Part shown: piece by piece, positions 52,280-61,614 of the stretch
Layout of the letters: each line of letters begins with the position of its first letter
How positions within the stretch are numbered: the stretch's first letter is position 1
Source of the DNA: Bacillota bacterium
GTDB taxonomy: Bacteria; Bacillota; Bacilli; Paenibacillales; Paenibacillaceae
NCBI GenBank assembly: GCA_023391635.1
Contig: JAEWAQ010000003.1
Coordinates: 181,364 to 245,363, forward strand
Direction: 5' to 3'
Length of the DNA stretch: 64,000 nt
Program-made: the position numbers and the translations under genes
The notes under the pieces: generated by a model
Databases searched by the model: none
What the model was told of the DNA's origin: nothing
Seen by the model: the letters and a program-made list of their open reading frames with translations, nothing else

Positions 52280-53535
52280 GTATGCTCGATATCAGCCGCG
52301 ATGCCTTGATGGCCGCGCTGCTGATCTATAGCGCTTCATTCATTGTCTACATGATCGCCGTCGGAGGGAAAAAATGGAGCAATCGCGATCCCGAGGCACA
52401 CACGCGCAGATGGGGCTGGATCGGCTTCGGGTTCGCTGCAGCCGGCTGGGCCGCGCATGTTACCTTCTTCATCACGCGCTGGATCGCAGGCGGCCATATT
52501 CCGACCAGCAACATGTACGAATTTATGACGATGCTGGCGATGGCGATCATGACGGCATTCATCGTCATCTATCTGATTTATCGCAGCGCATTGCTCGGCG
52601 CGTTCACCTTGCCGCTCACCGTGATCGTCATTGCATATGCCTCGGTCTTTCCGTCCGAGATTCAGCCGCTCATCCCATCGCTGAACTCCAATTGGCTTCG
52701 TCTGCACGTCACGACTGCAGCGCTCGGAGAAGCGTTCTTCGCCGTCGGCTTCGCCGCGGCGCTCGTGCAACTGCTGCGGGTGATCGACTTCACGCGCACG
52801 GACAAGGCGGGCAAGAAAGCCCGCAGATGGGTCGAGAGCTTCCTGCTCGTCATCCTGATCGTCGTCGGCTTCCTCGTCTCGGTGTTCTCCTTCCGGCTCG
52901 CCGGATACGAGGCCGTGTTCAAGCAAGAGTCGACGAGGGTCGTGCAAGGCCAGGAACAGACGATCGTCAGCCAGGTGAAGTATGGCCTGCCGCCGATCGT
53001 GAAGCCGTACAACAGCGAAGCCGTCCAAGTCGATTCGTTCCTCGGTACGAAGGAATCGCTGCTTGCGGCCGCGCCATGGATGAAGGGCGTCAACTCGGGC
53101 CGCAAGCTGAACACGATCATCTGGTCCGTTCTGTCGGGTCTGATCTTGTACGGGCTGCTCCGGCTGATCGCGCGCAAGCAGCTCGGCGCCGTCATTTCGC
53201 CTTACTTGTCGGACATCGATCCGGACGATCTGGATGAGATCAGCTACCGCTCGATCGCGATCGGCTATCCGATCTTCACGCTAGGCGCCTTGATCTTCGC
53301 CATGATCTGGGCGCAGGTCGCCTGGTCCCGGTTCTGGGGATGGGATCCTAAGGAAGTGTGGGCGCTCATCACCTGGCTGTTCTATACAGCCTACTTGCAC
53401 CTGCGGTTGTCGCGGGGCTGGGTGGGGGCCAAGTCGGCGTGGCTGGCGGTTATCGGCTTCCTCGTCGTGTTGTTCACGCTGATCGGCGTCAATCTCGTCA
53501 TCGCCGGGCTGCATTCTTACGCAGGGGTATCCTAA
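52276..53535 (+). CDS. resC: Cytochrome c biogenesis protein ResC
   Basis: CcsA-type haem handling membrane protein. Seen: 419 aa, multiple helices, the conserved Trp-rich motif AQVAWSRFWGWDPKEVWALITWL and haem-ligand His residues (LHVTTAALGEAFFAVGF, GLHSYAG). TTG at 52276, 8 nt after AGGAGG, overlaps the resB stop; ATG 52282 is an alternative. Confidence 0.95.
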   Translation: MSMLDISRDALMAALLIYSASFIVYMIAVGGKKWSNRDPEAHTRRWGWIGFGFAAAGWAAHVTFFITRWIAGGHIPTSNMYEFMTMLAMAIMTAFIVIYLIYRSALLGAFTLPLTVIVIAYASVFPSEIQPLIPSLNSNWLRLHVTTAALGEAFFAVGFAAALVQLLRVIDFTRTDKAGKKARRWVESFLLVILIVVGFLVSVFSFRLAGYEAVFKQESTRVVQGQEQTIVSQVKYGLPPIVKPYNSEAVQVDSFLGTKESLLAAAPWMKGVNSGRKLNTIIWSVLSGLILYGLLRLIARKQLGAVISPYLSDIDPDDLDEISYRSIAIGYPIFTLGALIFAMIWAQVAWSRFWGWDPKEVWALITWLFYTAYLHLRLSRGWVGAKSAWLAVIGFLVVLFTLIGVNLVIAGLHSYAGVS

Positions 53536-53559
53536 TAGCACATACAAGGAGTGTAGCGA

Positions 53560-54273
53560 ATGAGTCAGGGCAACCGTATTCTGGTAGTCGACGATGAAGA
53601 ACGCATCCGTCGTCTGCTCCGCATGTATTTGGAGAAGGAAGGCTATCTCATCGAGGAAGCCGAGGAAGGGGAGAGCGCGCTGCGGATGGCGCTGCAGGAG
53701 GAGTACGACCTGATCGTGCTCGACCTGATGCTGCCGGGCATCGACGGCGTGGAAGTGTGCACCCGCCTGCGCCAGCAGAAGGCGACGCCGGTGCTCATGC
53801 TGACGGCCAAGGGCGAGGAGGTCAACCGCGTGCAAGGCTTTGAGGTCGGGGCCGACGACTACGTCGTCAAGCCGTTCAGCCCGCGCGAGGTCATCTTCCG
53901 CATCAAGGCGATTCTGCGCCGTTCTTCGGCGACGGCATTCCTGTCCAAGGATCTGAACGCCAGCAACAATATTGTATTCCCGCATCTGGTCATCGAGCAC
54001 GATGCGCACCGGGTGACGGCAGGCGGCCAAGAAGTGAACCTGACGCCGAAGGAATATGAATTGCTGCATTACCTGGCCAGCTCGCCGGACAAGGTGTTCT
54101 CCCGCGAAGAACTGCTCAAGGATGTTTGGAACTATGATTTCTTCGGTGATTTGCGCACGGTGGATACGCATGTGAAGCGTCTGCGCGAGAAGCTCAACCG
54201 CGTATCGGCGGAAGCGGCGCTCATGATTACGACCGTCTGGGGCGTCGGCTACAAGCTGGAGGCGGCGAAGTAA
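53560..54273 (+). CDS. resD: Response regulator ResD
   Basis: OmpR-type regulator of aerobic and anaerobic respiration. Seen: 237 aa; D11/D12 (LVVDDEE), D55 (LIVLDLMLPG), K in YVVKPF; C-terminal winged helix (NLTPKEYELLHYLASSPDKVFSREELL, RTVDTHVKRLREKL). 24 nt after resC and 3 nt before resE. Confidence 0.95.
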   Translation: MSQGNRILVVDDEERIRRLLRMYLEKEGYLIEEAEEGESALRMALQEEYDLIVLDLMLPGIDGVEVCTRLRQQKATPVLMLTAKGEEVNRVQGFEVGADDYVVKPFSPREVIFRIKAILRRSSATAFLSKDLNASNNIVFPHLVIEHDAHRVTAGGQEVNLTPKEYELLHYLASSPDKVFSREELLKDVWNYDFFGDLRTVDTHVKRLREKLNRVSAEAALMITTVWGVGYKLEAAK

Positions 54274-54276
54274 GCG

Positions 54277-55728
54277 ATGGCCATCTGGCGGACCGTAGTC
54301 GGCAAGCTGTGGCTTACGATCATCGCGCTCGTCGCGGTCGTCATTACGACCGTGGGCGTGTTTCTGCTTCAATATATCGATCTGCAATTCGCGGATCCGA
54401 ACAAAATCAAGCATCTGTTCATCTATACGGGCGTCGTGGGCTTCTTGCTGACGACGTTCTTCGCGTTCTTCCTGTTGACGAAGATCACGCAGCCGCTGCG
54501 CGAGATGAAGGACGCGGCGGACCGCGTTGCGCAAGGAGACTATGCGACGCGCGTGACGATCCGCTCATCGGACGAGATCGGGGAACTTGCGAATACGTTC
54601 AACCAGATGGCCTCCGAGCTGGATAAGCTGATCCGCGACTTGCAGCACGAGCGGGACCATCTCAGCAGTATGCTGCGCAGCATGACGGATGCCGTCATCT
54701 CCTTCGACGCGGACGGCGGGATCATTCTGACCAATCCGCAAGGCAAGAGCTTGCTCGAGGATTGGAGCGTGCTGCAATGGGACGAGGAGGAGGATGCGGC
54801 GAATCGGATCGGTCAGGTGCCGGGCCCGCTCTTGGAGACGTTCCACAACGTGATCGGCGGCGGCAGGGAGATGTCGGCCAAAATTCAGGTGCAGAGCGGC
54901 GTGTGGTCGGTCGTCATGGCGCCGCTGGCCGCGGCGGAGTCCGTGCGCGGCGCCGTGGCGGTGCTGCGCGACGTGACGGAAGAATATCGGCTGGATAAGC
55001 TGCGCAAAGACTTCGTCGCGAACGTCTCGCACGAGATTCGCACGCCGCTGTCGATGGTGCAAGGCTATAGCGAAGCGCTATTGGACGATATCGCGTCCAC
55101 GCCGGAGGAACGGCAGGAGCTCGTACAGGTCATCCACGACGAATCGCTACGCATGGGGCGGCTCGTGAAGGATTTGCTCGACTTGGCGCGCATGGAAGCC
55201 GGGCACCTGGAATTGACGCTGCAGCAAGTGGATGTGAATGCGCTGCTTGGGAGGGTGTACCGCAAATTTTCCGCCCTGGCGAAAGAACGGGGCATCGCGC
55301 TGGTCCGGCCGGAAGACGATCCCTCCCTGGCGCTGCAAGCGGCCGACCCGGACCGGCTCGAACAGGTGCTGACCAACTTGCTTGACAATGCGCTGCGCCA
55401 TACGCCGGCAGGAGCAAGCATCCGCATGGACGTGCAGCGCAAAGAATCGTCGCGCGGCAGCCGTCTGCTGGAATTCACGGTGGCCGATGAAGGTATCGGC
55501 ATTCCGTCCGCGGATCTGCCTTATATATTCGAACGCTTCTATAAGGCGGATAAAGCCCGCAAGCGGGAATCCAGCGGCGCGGGCGGGACGGGACTCGGCC
55601 TTGCGATCGTGCGCAATCTGGTGGAGGCGCATGGAGGCAAAATCCGGGCAACCAGCGAGCTTGGCAAGGGGACGACGTTCACGTTCACGATTCCGGTCAA
55701 CGGCAAGCGGAGCGGCAGGCGCAGATAA
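54277..55728 (+). CDS. resE: Sensor histidine kinase ResE
   Basis: 483 aa. Seen: two helices (12-33 and 47-69), HAMP (REMKDAADRVAQGDYATRV), PAS-like segment, HisKA with VSHEIRTPLSMVQGYSEALL, N box NLLDNALRHTP, G1 VADEGIGIPSADL, G2 GTGLGLAIV. The extracellular loop between the helices is very short, fitting a kinase that senses an intracellular or membrane redox signal. Confidence 0.95.
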   Translation: MAIWRTVVGKLWLTIIALVAVVITTVGVFLLQYIDLQFADPNKIKHLFIYTGVVGFLLTTFFAFFLLTKITQPLREMKDAADRVAQGDYATRVTIRSSDEIGELANTFNQMASELDKLIRDLQHERDHLSSMLRSMTDAVISFDADGGIILTNPQGKSLLEDWSVLQWDEEEDAANRIGQVPGPLLETFHNVIGGGREMSAKIQVQSGVWSVVMAPLAAAESVRGAVAVLRDVTEEYRLDKLRKDFVANVSHEIRTPLSMVQGYSEALLDDIASTPEERQELVQVIHDESLRMGRLVKDLLDLARMEAGHLELTLQQVDVNALLGRVYRKFSALAKERGIALVRPEDDPSLALQAADPDRLEQVLTNLLDNALRHTPAGASIRMDVQRKESSRGSRLLEFTVADEGIGIPSADLPYIFERFYKADKARKRESSGAGGTGLGLAIVRNLVEAHGGKIRATSELGKGTTFTFTIPVNGKRSGRRR

Positions 55729-55787
55729 CATTCGCCCGGAGCGCGTCTGTCATACGCGAACAATAAGGTCTCGAAGGGGCTGTCCGA

Positions 55788-57026
55788 ATGCCTTGGCATC
55801 GCAGATGGATTCATTACTTCTCGGGTATGAGGAATGACGAGATCAAGCTTTCGAAGGAAGCGTATATTACGCTGCTCATTCATGGATGCTTCCAGGTTGG
55901 GGCATCCATGTCGGCTTTATTTCTCAATTTATACTTGTGGCGGTTGACGGAAGATTTGAGGGTGAACGGATTATTTAATATGATCATGTACGGGGTGACC
56001 CCGTTCGCCTTCGCAATCGGCGGATGGATCGCGAAGAAGCGCGATCGCATGGTCACCTACCGGCTCGGCATCGTAATGATCGCCTTGTTCTTCATGAGCG
56101 TGATCGTCGCGGGGCGTTATGTCGCTGCATATTATCCGCTATTCGGGCTGTTATACGGGATGGCGCTCGGTTTGTATTGGGTCGGCTATATCGTGTTGAT
56201 GTACGATGTCACGGACGTGCGCAGCCGGGCGAAGTTCCTGGCGACGAACATCATCGTGTTCAACTTCGCCGGCCTTGTCGGACCAGCCTTATCCGGGTAT
56301 CTGATCGGGCAATTCGAGGGTCTGAAAGGGTACGTTGTCACGTTTTCCGTCGCTTGCTGCTTGTTCGCCCTCGCCTCCTTGTTCAGTACGAGGATCCGCC
56401 AAATCCGTTCGAAGCGCCGCACCTACTATTTCAAATATTCGCTGCTTATGATGAAGCGCGACCGGGTATGGGTCCGCGCCTTGTTCAGCTTCTTCTTCCT
56501 CGGACTGTTCCAGGGCATCATGCTGTTTCTGCCGAATATATTGCTCTATCAGACGATCGGCAGGGAGGACCGGGTCGGACTTCTGGCGGTTCTGTTCGCG
56601 TTGCTCATGATCATGACCGGATTCGTGCTGTCGCGCCGGTCGAATCGCAGCAATGTGCGAGGGGAACTGCTCGTGTCGTCCACTTGCGTGATCGCCGCTT
56701 CCTGCTTGCTGCTCGCGGACGTATCGGCATGGACCGTCATCGGCTATATGGTCGTGTTCTCTCTGTTCAACCCGGTAACGGTCAACACACTGACATCCTA
56801 CTATTACGGACTGATGGACTTTCTGCCGCTGAAGGGCAATTTCCGCATCGAATCGGTCGTGCTGCGGGAATTCTTCCTGAACGCGGGGCGGGTCATCTCG
56901 ATCCTGCTGCTGATCGTACTGGCGGGAGAGCCTTCCTCCGCCTTGCTGCCATATGTGCTCATAGGCACCGCGTTGCTGCAATACGTCATGATCGCGTTCG
57001 TGAAGCGGGACTCCGTTAAGAGATAA
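55788..57026 (+). CDS. MFS transporter, function unknown
   Basis: 412 aa, twelve hydrophobic segments. Seen: YITLLIHGCFQVGASMSALFLNLYLWRLT, IGGWIAKKRDRMVTYRLG (loop 2-3 pattern), FNFAGLVGPALSGYLIGQFEG. ATG 55788 is 8 nt after AAGGGG. B. subtilis has sigX at this place instead. Substrate cannot be told. Confidence 0.85.
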   Translation: MPWHRRWIHYFSGMRNDEIKLSKEAYITLLIHGCFQVGASMSALFLNLYLWRLTEDLRVNGLFNMIMYGVTPFAFAIGGWIAKKRDRMVTYRLGIVMIALFFMSVIVAGRYVAAYYPLFGLLYGMALGLYWVGYIVLMYDVTDVRSRAKFLATNIIVFNFAGLVGPALSGYLIGQFEGLKGYVVTFSVACCLFALASLFSTRIRQIRSKRRTYYFKYSLLMMKRDRVWVRALFSFFFLGLFQGIMLFLPNILLYQTIGREDRVGLLAVLFALLMIMTGFVLSRRSNRSNVRGELLVSSTCVIAASCLLLADVSAWTVIGYMVVFSLFNPVTVNTLTSYYYGLMDFLPLKGNFRIESVVLREFFLNAGRVISILLLIVLAGEPSSALLPYVLIGTALLQYVMIAFVKRDSVKR

Positions 57027-57098
57027 CATAAACCTTTCCATAATCATACAATTCTATGCTATCCGCGACGTAGCGGACGTCGTTCCGTTTCAGGTGGA

Positions 57099-58493
57099 TC
57101 ACCGTTCGTAGTCGGCCCAGAATGACAAGCTTAGCGGATGGCCGAGGTCCTCCCATTCATCCCGATAGCGGTACAGATCCTGACGCAATGTCTGCACCGT
57201 CGATTCGTATGCCGGCAGCCCATGCAAATTGTGCCGTTCTTCCGGATCATGAACGAGATCGAACAGCTGGGTCGTTCGAACTGCGCCGGCATATTCGATT
57301 AATTTGTAACGGCGGTCCTTGACGCTTCTGATGAGGTCGCAATAGGCGAAATACAACGAATCCCGCACCGAGCGTGTCGGATCTTCCAGCAGGGGGCGCA
57401 GGCTCTTGCCTTCGACGGAAGCGGGAACGGCAATGCCTGACAAGTCGCATAAGGTGGGAAACAGGTCCAGCAAGTAAACATATTGTTGGAGCCGAAGCCC
57501 TGCAGGGATCCCCGGGCCGGATAGCAGCAGCGGTACCCGGATGCTGTGTTCGTAATGACTTTGCTTGCCTATTAGCCCATGCTGCCCGACTGCAAGTCCG
57601 TTGTCTCCCGCGAGCACGATAATCGTATTGTCCAGTTTCCCGGACTGTTCAAGCGCCGCGAGAATACGGCCAATTTGCTCGTCGAGATGGGTGATCATCG
57701 CGTAGTACTCTGCGATATGCCTTCGAATCTCCGATTCTTCACGCGGGTAAGCAGCCAGCTTCTCGTCCCGAATCTGGCTGACTCCATATTCGAACGGGTG
57801 TTGGTCCATGAAGTTGGCCGGTAGCCGGATCGCTGCGGGATCGTACATATCCTTGAACCGCTGCGGCATGCTCCGCGGATCATGGGGAGCCAGATAGGAC
57901 ACGTACATCAAGAAGGGCGAAGCCGAATCGTATGCCTGAATGAAGTCGATGGCCGCGTTGCTCAGATGCTCGGACGAATGGCCGCCGCTTGCATAGTAGT
58001 CGCAATGAACCTTCGTCGTCTGATTGCTGTGCATGAAATTAGGGGTAAAGCGGATTTGATTGTCATAGGCGCCTGTCGGGTCGAAGTCGCACATGGGTAC
58101 GTTCCAGTGGTCCCACATGCCCCCGAAAAAAATGTTGCCTCCGTCGGTGAAGCTGCGCGCGTAAGAACCGGTTCCGTTATGCCATTTGCCGGTCCCGAAC
58201 GTGCGATATCCAGCATGTTGGAAAGCTTCCCCCAGAGTCGTATATTGCTTGGATATGCCTTGCCCTTCCCGTTCAATATGAAACAGCGTCCTGCCCGTGT
58301 GCAGCATGGCTCTGCTCGGCATGCATACGGCTGCGCTGGTGCCGCCAGGGATATGGGCTTGCGTGAATGCGGCACCGCGAGCGGCGAGGGCGTCCATGTT
58401 CGGTGTGTGTATTTCTGTATTCCCCAAGGCGGCAATCGTGTCAAAACGCTGATCGTCGGTGAACAAGATTACAATATTCGGTTTGTTGGTCAT
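57099..58493 (-). CDS. Cys-type sulfatase 5
   Basis: 464 aa. Seen: LFTDDQRFDTIAALG (D13, D14), C57-M-P-S-R with AMLHTGRTLFH, GKWHNGTGS, GDNGLAVGQHGLIGKQSHYEHSIRVPLL and a C-terminal LFDLVHDPEERHNL. Choline-sulfatase/heparan-sulfatase-like. ATG 58493 follows GAAGGA. No signal peptide. Divergent from an AraC regulator; separate from the main island. Confidence 0.93.
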   Translation of the reverse strand: MTNKPNIVILFTDDQRFDTIAALGNTEIHTPNMDALAARGAAFTQAHIPGGTSAAVCMPSRAMLHTGRTLFHIEREGQGISKQYTTLGEAFQHAGYRTFGTGKWHNGTGSYARSFTDGGNIFFGGMWDHWNVPMCDFDPTGAYDNQIRFTPNFMHSNQTTKVHCDYYASGGHSSEHLSNAAIDFIQAYDSASPFLMYVSYLAPHDPRSMPQRFKDMYDPAAIRLPANFMDQHPFEYGVSQIRDEKLAAYPREESEIRRHIAEYYAMITHLDEQIGRILAALEQSGKLDNTIIVLAGDNGLAVGQHGLIGKQSHYEHSIRVPLLLSGPGIPAGLRLQQYVYLLDLFPTLCDLSGIAVPASVEGKSLRPLLEDPTRSVRDSLYFAYCDLIRSVKDRRYKLIEYAGAVRTTQLFDLVHDPEERHNLHGLPAYESTVQTLRQDLYRYRDEWEDLGHPLSLSFWADYER

Positions 58494-58513
58494 GTTGATT
58501 CCTTCCATTCAAG

Positions 58514-58523
58514 TGTAATTACA
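58514..58523. promoter_or_regulatory. Operator-like palindrome TGTAATTACA
   Basis: Perfect 10-bp palindrome between the -10 box and the ribosome site of sulfatase 5, where a bound regulator would block transcription. Confidence 0.5.
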
Positions 58524-58526
58524 TTT

Positions 58527-58554
58527 AGTATAGGGGAGAGGGGAAGTTTGTAAA
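58527..58554 (-). promoter_or_regulatory. Sigma-A promoter of sulfatase 5
   Basis: Minus strand TTTACA (58554-58549), 16-bp spacer, TATACT (58532-58527), about 35 nt before the start codon. Confidence 0.65.
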
Positions 58555-58637
58555 ATACTCCGACTGGTCAATCGGATGTCAAATTTGGTGCATCTATTAC
58601 GACAGTGGGAGATAGATCCAGAGGAAGGGGAGGCTGT

Positions 58638-59549
58638 ATGGCGGCGAAGAGACGGAATTCAGACATTCGGGGCGATGGTCCGAATGGACAAAGCGTGAAT
58701 GGGCAAAGCGGCTTCGAAGAGCTCGTTGGCCGCATCTCTTCTTCCTGTCGTTTAAAGATACATACCTGCTATCATGTGAAGGTTCCTCGGCATTGGGAGA
58801 TACGCGACCGCATCAATGCGGACTATCATATCGTGTTAGTCTTAAGCGGACAGGGAGACTACCTCGCCGGACAAGGAGAGACGGCCGTCCGGATTCCATT
58901 CGAGAAGCATAAGCTTATTTTCATCAGCCGCGGCATGCTCCATAACGCTGAGCAGAACCAAGAAGACCCTCCGGTCATTATACCGGTTCGCTTCGGCTTG
59001 TACGATTGCCGGACACAGTTGCCTGTTGAAGAAATGCTTGCGCTTGCCGAGCCATTCAGCTTCTCCTTCGTCCCGAAACAGCGATTCCTGTTTCAACAGT
59101 TATTCGTGCGATTGCATGACGCATATTCGAATGAGTGGGCATATAGAGACCAACTGTGCGGAGCCATTCTGGGTGAAATATTGTTCCGGTGCGCAGAGGA
59201 ACTGAAGAGTGCAATTACCGTCTATCAGTGGGATGCAAGGATAGAAAAGATGAAGCGAACTATCGACGAACATCCGGAAGTGCACTACACGCCTGCGGAA
59301 ATGGCGGAGCTCGCCCAATTGTCCGAGAAATATTGCCGCAAGTTATTTATCCGGCAATATGGCATGACTCCGATGGCGTACCAAACGAAGGCGAGGCTGG
59401 AATATGCCAGCTTCATGCTCACAGACAGCAATCAGAGCGTCAAAGAAGTCGCTATGACATTAGGGTACCCGGACCCGTACACCTTCTCGAAGCAATTTAA
59501 GAAGCAGATGGGGCATTCCCCGGGAGTTCCAAGGCAGAAGGCGAACTAG
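58638..59549 (+). CDS. AraC-family regulator with cupin sensor domain
   Basis: 303 aa. Seen: an N-terminal cupin-like domain (INADYHIVLVLSGQGDYLAG, KHKLIFISRGMLHNAEQ) and C-terminal AraC motifs (YTPAEMAELAQLSEKYCRKLFIRQYGMTP, QSVKEVAMTLGYPDPYTFSKQFKKQMGHSP). ATG 58638 just after GGGGAGG. Probably controls the divergent sulfatase 5. Confidence 0.9.
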   Translation: MAAKRRNSDIRGDGPNGQSVNGQSGFEELVGRISSSCRLKIHTCYHVKVPRHWEIRDRINADYHIVLVLSGQGDYLAGQGETAVRIPFEKHKLIFISRGMLHNAEQNQEDPPVIIPVRFGLYDCRTQLPVEEMLALAEPFSFSFVPKQRFLFQQLFVRLHDAYSNEWAYRDQLCGAILGEILFRCAEELKSAITVYQWDARIEKMKRTIDEHPEVHYTPAEMAELAQLSEKYCRKLFIRQYGMTPMAYQTKARLEYASFMLTDSNQSVKEVAMTLGYPDPYTFSKQFKKQMGHSPGVPRQKAN

Positions 59550-59589
59550 TAGAGTACTGCTGAAATACCGTAATCAGTCCTGCCATCTT

Positions 59590-59815
59590 GACAACCCGGT
59601 TGCGGCGAACGAGAAGACTGCCGGCCCTAACCGGACAAAACCCGGTTACAGCATCTCAGCCACTACGCATGTTCGCCCTAACCGGGCAAAACCCGGCTAC
59701 AGAATCTCAGCCACTACGCATGTTCGCCCTAACCGGACAAAACCCGGCTACAGCATCTCAGCCACTACGCATGTTCGCCCTAACCGGACAAAACCCGGTT
59801 ACGGAGCTTGAGTCA
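59590..59815 (+). repeat. Palindromic 51-bp tandem repeat, array C
   Basis: Complete cores start at 59629, 59680, 59731 and 59782, each 51 bp apart; a partial unit lies at 59592. Core AACCGGACAAAACCCGGTT and variants with GGCT; linker ACAGCATCTCAGCCACTACG.. is the same in each unit but unlike the linkers of arrays A and B. Fills the gap between the AraC gene and the serA terminator. Confidence 0.9.
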
Positions 59816-59863
59816 TGTTACTTCAGGATCGACGAATAGGGGCGAGCTTGACGAAAAATGCGA

Positions 59864-59901
59864 AGACACGGGGAGCGATGTTGGAGCCGCTCCCCGTGTC
59901 T
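59864..59901 (-). terminator. serA terminator
   Basis: AGACACGGGGAGC (59864-59876) pairs perfectly with GCTCCCCGTGTCT (59889-59901). On the minus strand it is followed by TTCGCATTTTTCG. Confidence 0.92.
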
Positions 59902-59922
59902 CTATTGTTTCAACTTAATGAA

Positions 59923-61515
59923 CTAGAACAACTGGATTTCTTTGGCGCTGTTCAACTCCGGCAGAGCGACCAGTTGGCCGATCACTGCCTTCGGCACGTC
60001 TTTGTCGACGCCGAGCACCATGATCGCTTCGCCGCCGATAACCTTGCGTCCGACCTGCATCGTGGCGATGTTGATGCCGCTGTCGCCCAGCAGAGTTCCG
60101 ACGCGTCCGATAATGCCCGGCTTGTCGTGATGCGAGATGAGCAAGAGATGCCCTTGTGTCTCCACGTCGACGGGATACTTGTCGATCTGCGTGATGCGCG
60201 CGCCGAATCCGTTCAGCAGCGCGCCGGCGACGACGCGTTCTTCCTTGCTCGACCGCAGCGTGACGCTGACCAGGTTCGTGAAGCCTTTGGTTGCTTGCGT
60301 CGTCGAGACGGTAATGTTGACGCTGCGGGACTTGGCCAGATGCATGGCATTGACGACGTTCACGACGTCCGCTCCGAGGTGGTGGGCGAACACGCCCTGC
60401 ACGACGTAACGGGTCAGCGGAGCGGTGTCTACGTTCGCGAGGTCCCCGGCATACGTAATGGCGATTTCATTCACGGGACCGTCCGTGACCTGCGCTGCGA
60501 AGCTGCCGAGCTTCTTGCCGAGCGTAAAGTAGGGCTCCAGCTTGGAGAGAACGTCGCCCGGCACCGGCGGCATATTGACCGCGTTCTTGAACGGTTCGCC
60601 GCGCAAGATGTGCAGCAGCTGCTCCGATACGTCGACGGCCACGTTTTCCTGCGCTTCGATCGTCGAAGCGCCCAGATGCGGCGTTACGATCACTTTCGGA
60701 TGGTTCAGGAACGGATGATCCGGCGCCGGCGGTTCTTCCTCGAAGACGTCGAATGCGGCGCCTGCGACCACGCCTGCGTCAATCGCCTCGATCAGCGCCT
60801 TCTCGTCGATAATACCCCCGCGCGCGCAGTTGACAATGCGGACGCCGGGTTTGATGCGGCTGAATTGCTCCTTGCCGATCATGTGACGGGTTTCCGGCGT
60901 GAGCGGGGTATGAACGGTAATGAAATCGGCGTTATGCACGACTTCATCGACGCTGGCGAGTTTTATGCCGAGCTTCTCGGCACGTTCTTCCGTCAGGAAC
61001 GGGTCATAGCCGTACACGGTCATGCCGAACGCCTTGGCGCGGGAAGCGACTTCGCTGCCGATCCGGCCCATGCCGAGCACGCCCAGCACTTTGTTGCGGA
61101 GCTCTACGCCGACGAACGATTTACGATCCCAAACGCCGCCGACGGTCTTCAGATAAGCTTGCGGAATATGGCGGGCGAGCGCCATCATCATGGCGAAAGT
61201 ATGCTCGCAGGTCGTAATCGTGTTGCCGTCCGGTGCATTGATGACGATAATGCCGCTGCGCGTGGCGGCGTCGAGGTCGATGTTGTCGACGCCTACGCCG
61301 GCTCTTCCGATTACTTTCAGGCGCTTGCCTGCCGCCATGATGCGCTCGGTCACGCGGGTTTGGCTGCGGACGAGCAGGGCGTCGTATTCGCCGATGATCG
61401 CGACCAATTCGTCTTCGCTGAGTCCGGTCTTCTTCTCCACGGCAATATCGGCTGCCTCCGTCAGCAGCGAAATGCCCAAATCGCTGATCGGGTCCGATAC
61501 CAAAACTTTAAACAT
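59923..61515 (-). CDS. serA: D-3-phosphoglycerate dehydrogenase
   Basis: First committed step of serine synthesis. Seen: 530 aa, long form with NAD-binding GMGRIGSEVA, catalytic Arg in NCARGGIID and His in VTPHLGAST, an intervening domain and a C-terminal ACT domain (HLLLISHHDKPGIIGRVGTLLGDSGINIATMQVGRK) that may bind serine. Leads to the terminator at 59864. Confidence 0.96.
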   Translation of the reverse strand: MFKVLVSDPISDLGISLLTEAADIAVEKKTGLSEDELVAIIGEYDALLVRSQTRVTERIMAAGKRLKVIGRAGVGVDNIDLDAATRSGIIVINAPDGNTITTCEHTFAMMMALARHIPQAYLKTVGGVWDRKSFVGVELRNKVLGVLGMGRIGSEVASRAKAFGMTVYGYDPFLTEERAEKLGIKLASVDEVVHNADFITVHTPLTPETRHMIGKEQFSRIKPGVRIVNCARGGIIDEKALIEAIDAGVVAGAAFDVFEEEPPAPDHPFLNHPKVIVTPHLGASTIEAQENVAVDVSEQLLHILRGEPFKNAVNMPPVPGDVLSKLEPYFTLGKKLGSFAAQVTDGPVNEIAITYAGDLANVDTAPLTRYVVQGVFAHHLGADVVNVVNAMHLAKSRSVNITVSTTQATKGFTNLVSVTLRSSKEERVVAGALLNGFGARITQIDKYPVDVETQGHLLLISHHDKPGIIGRVGTLLGDSGINIATMQVGRKVIGGEAIMVLGVDKDVPKAVIGQLVALPELNSAKEIQLF

Positions 61516-61546
61516 GTGCCCTCAATCCCCCTCGTTCAATTTTACT

Positions 61547-61575
61547 ATTTTATAGGAAAATTCCGTACGATGCAA
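61547..61575 (-). promoter_or_regulatory. Candidate serA promoter
   Basis: Minus strand TTGCAT (61575-61570), 17-bp spacer, TAAAAT (61552-61547), about 30 nt before the start codon. Confidence 0.55.
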
Positions 61576-61614
61576 TGGCTAAACTGCGACAATATTCGTA
61601 CATCGCCCGCGAAT

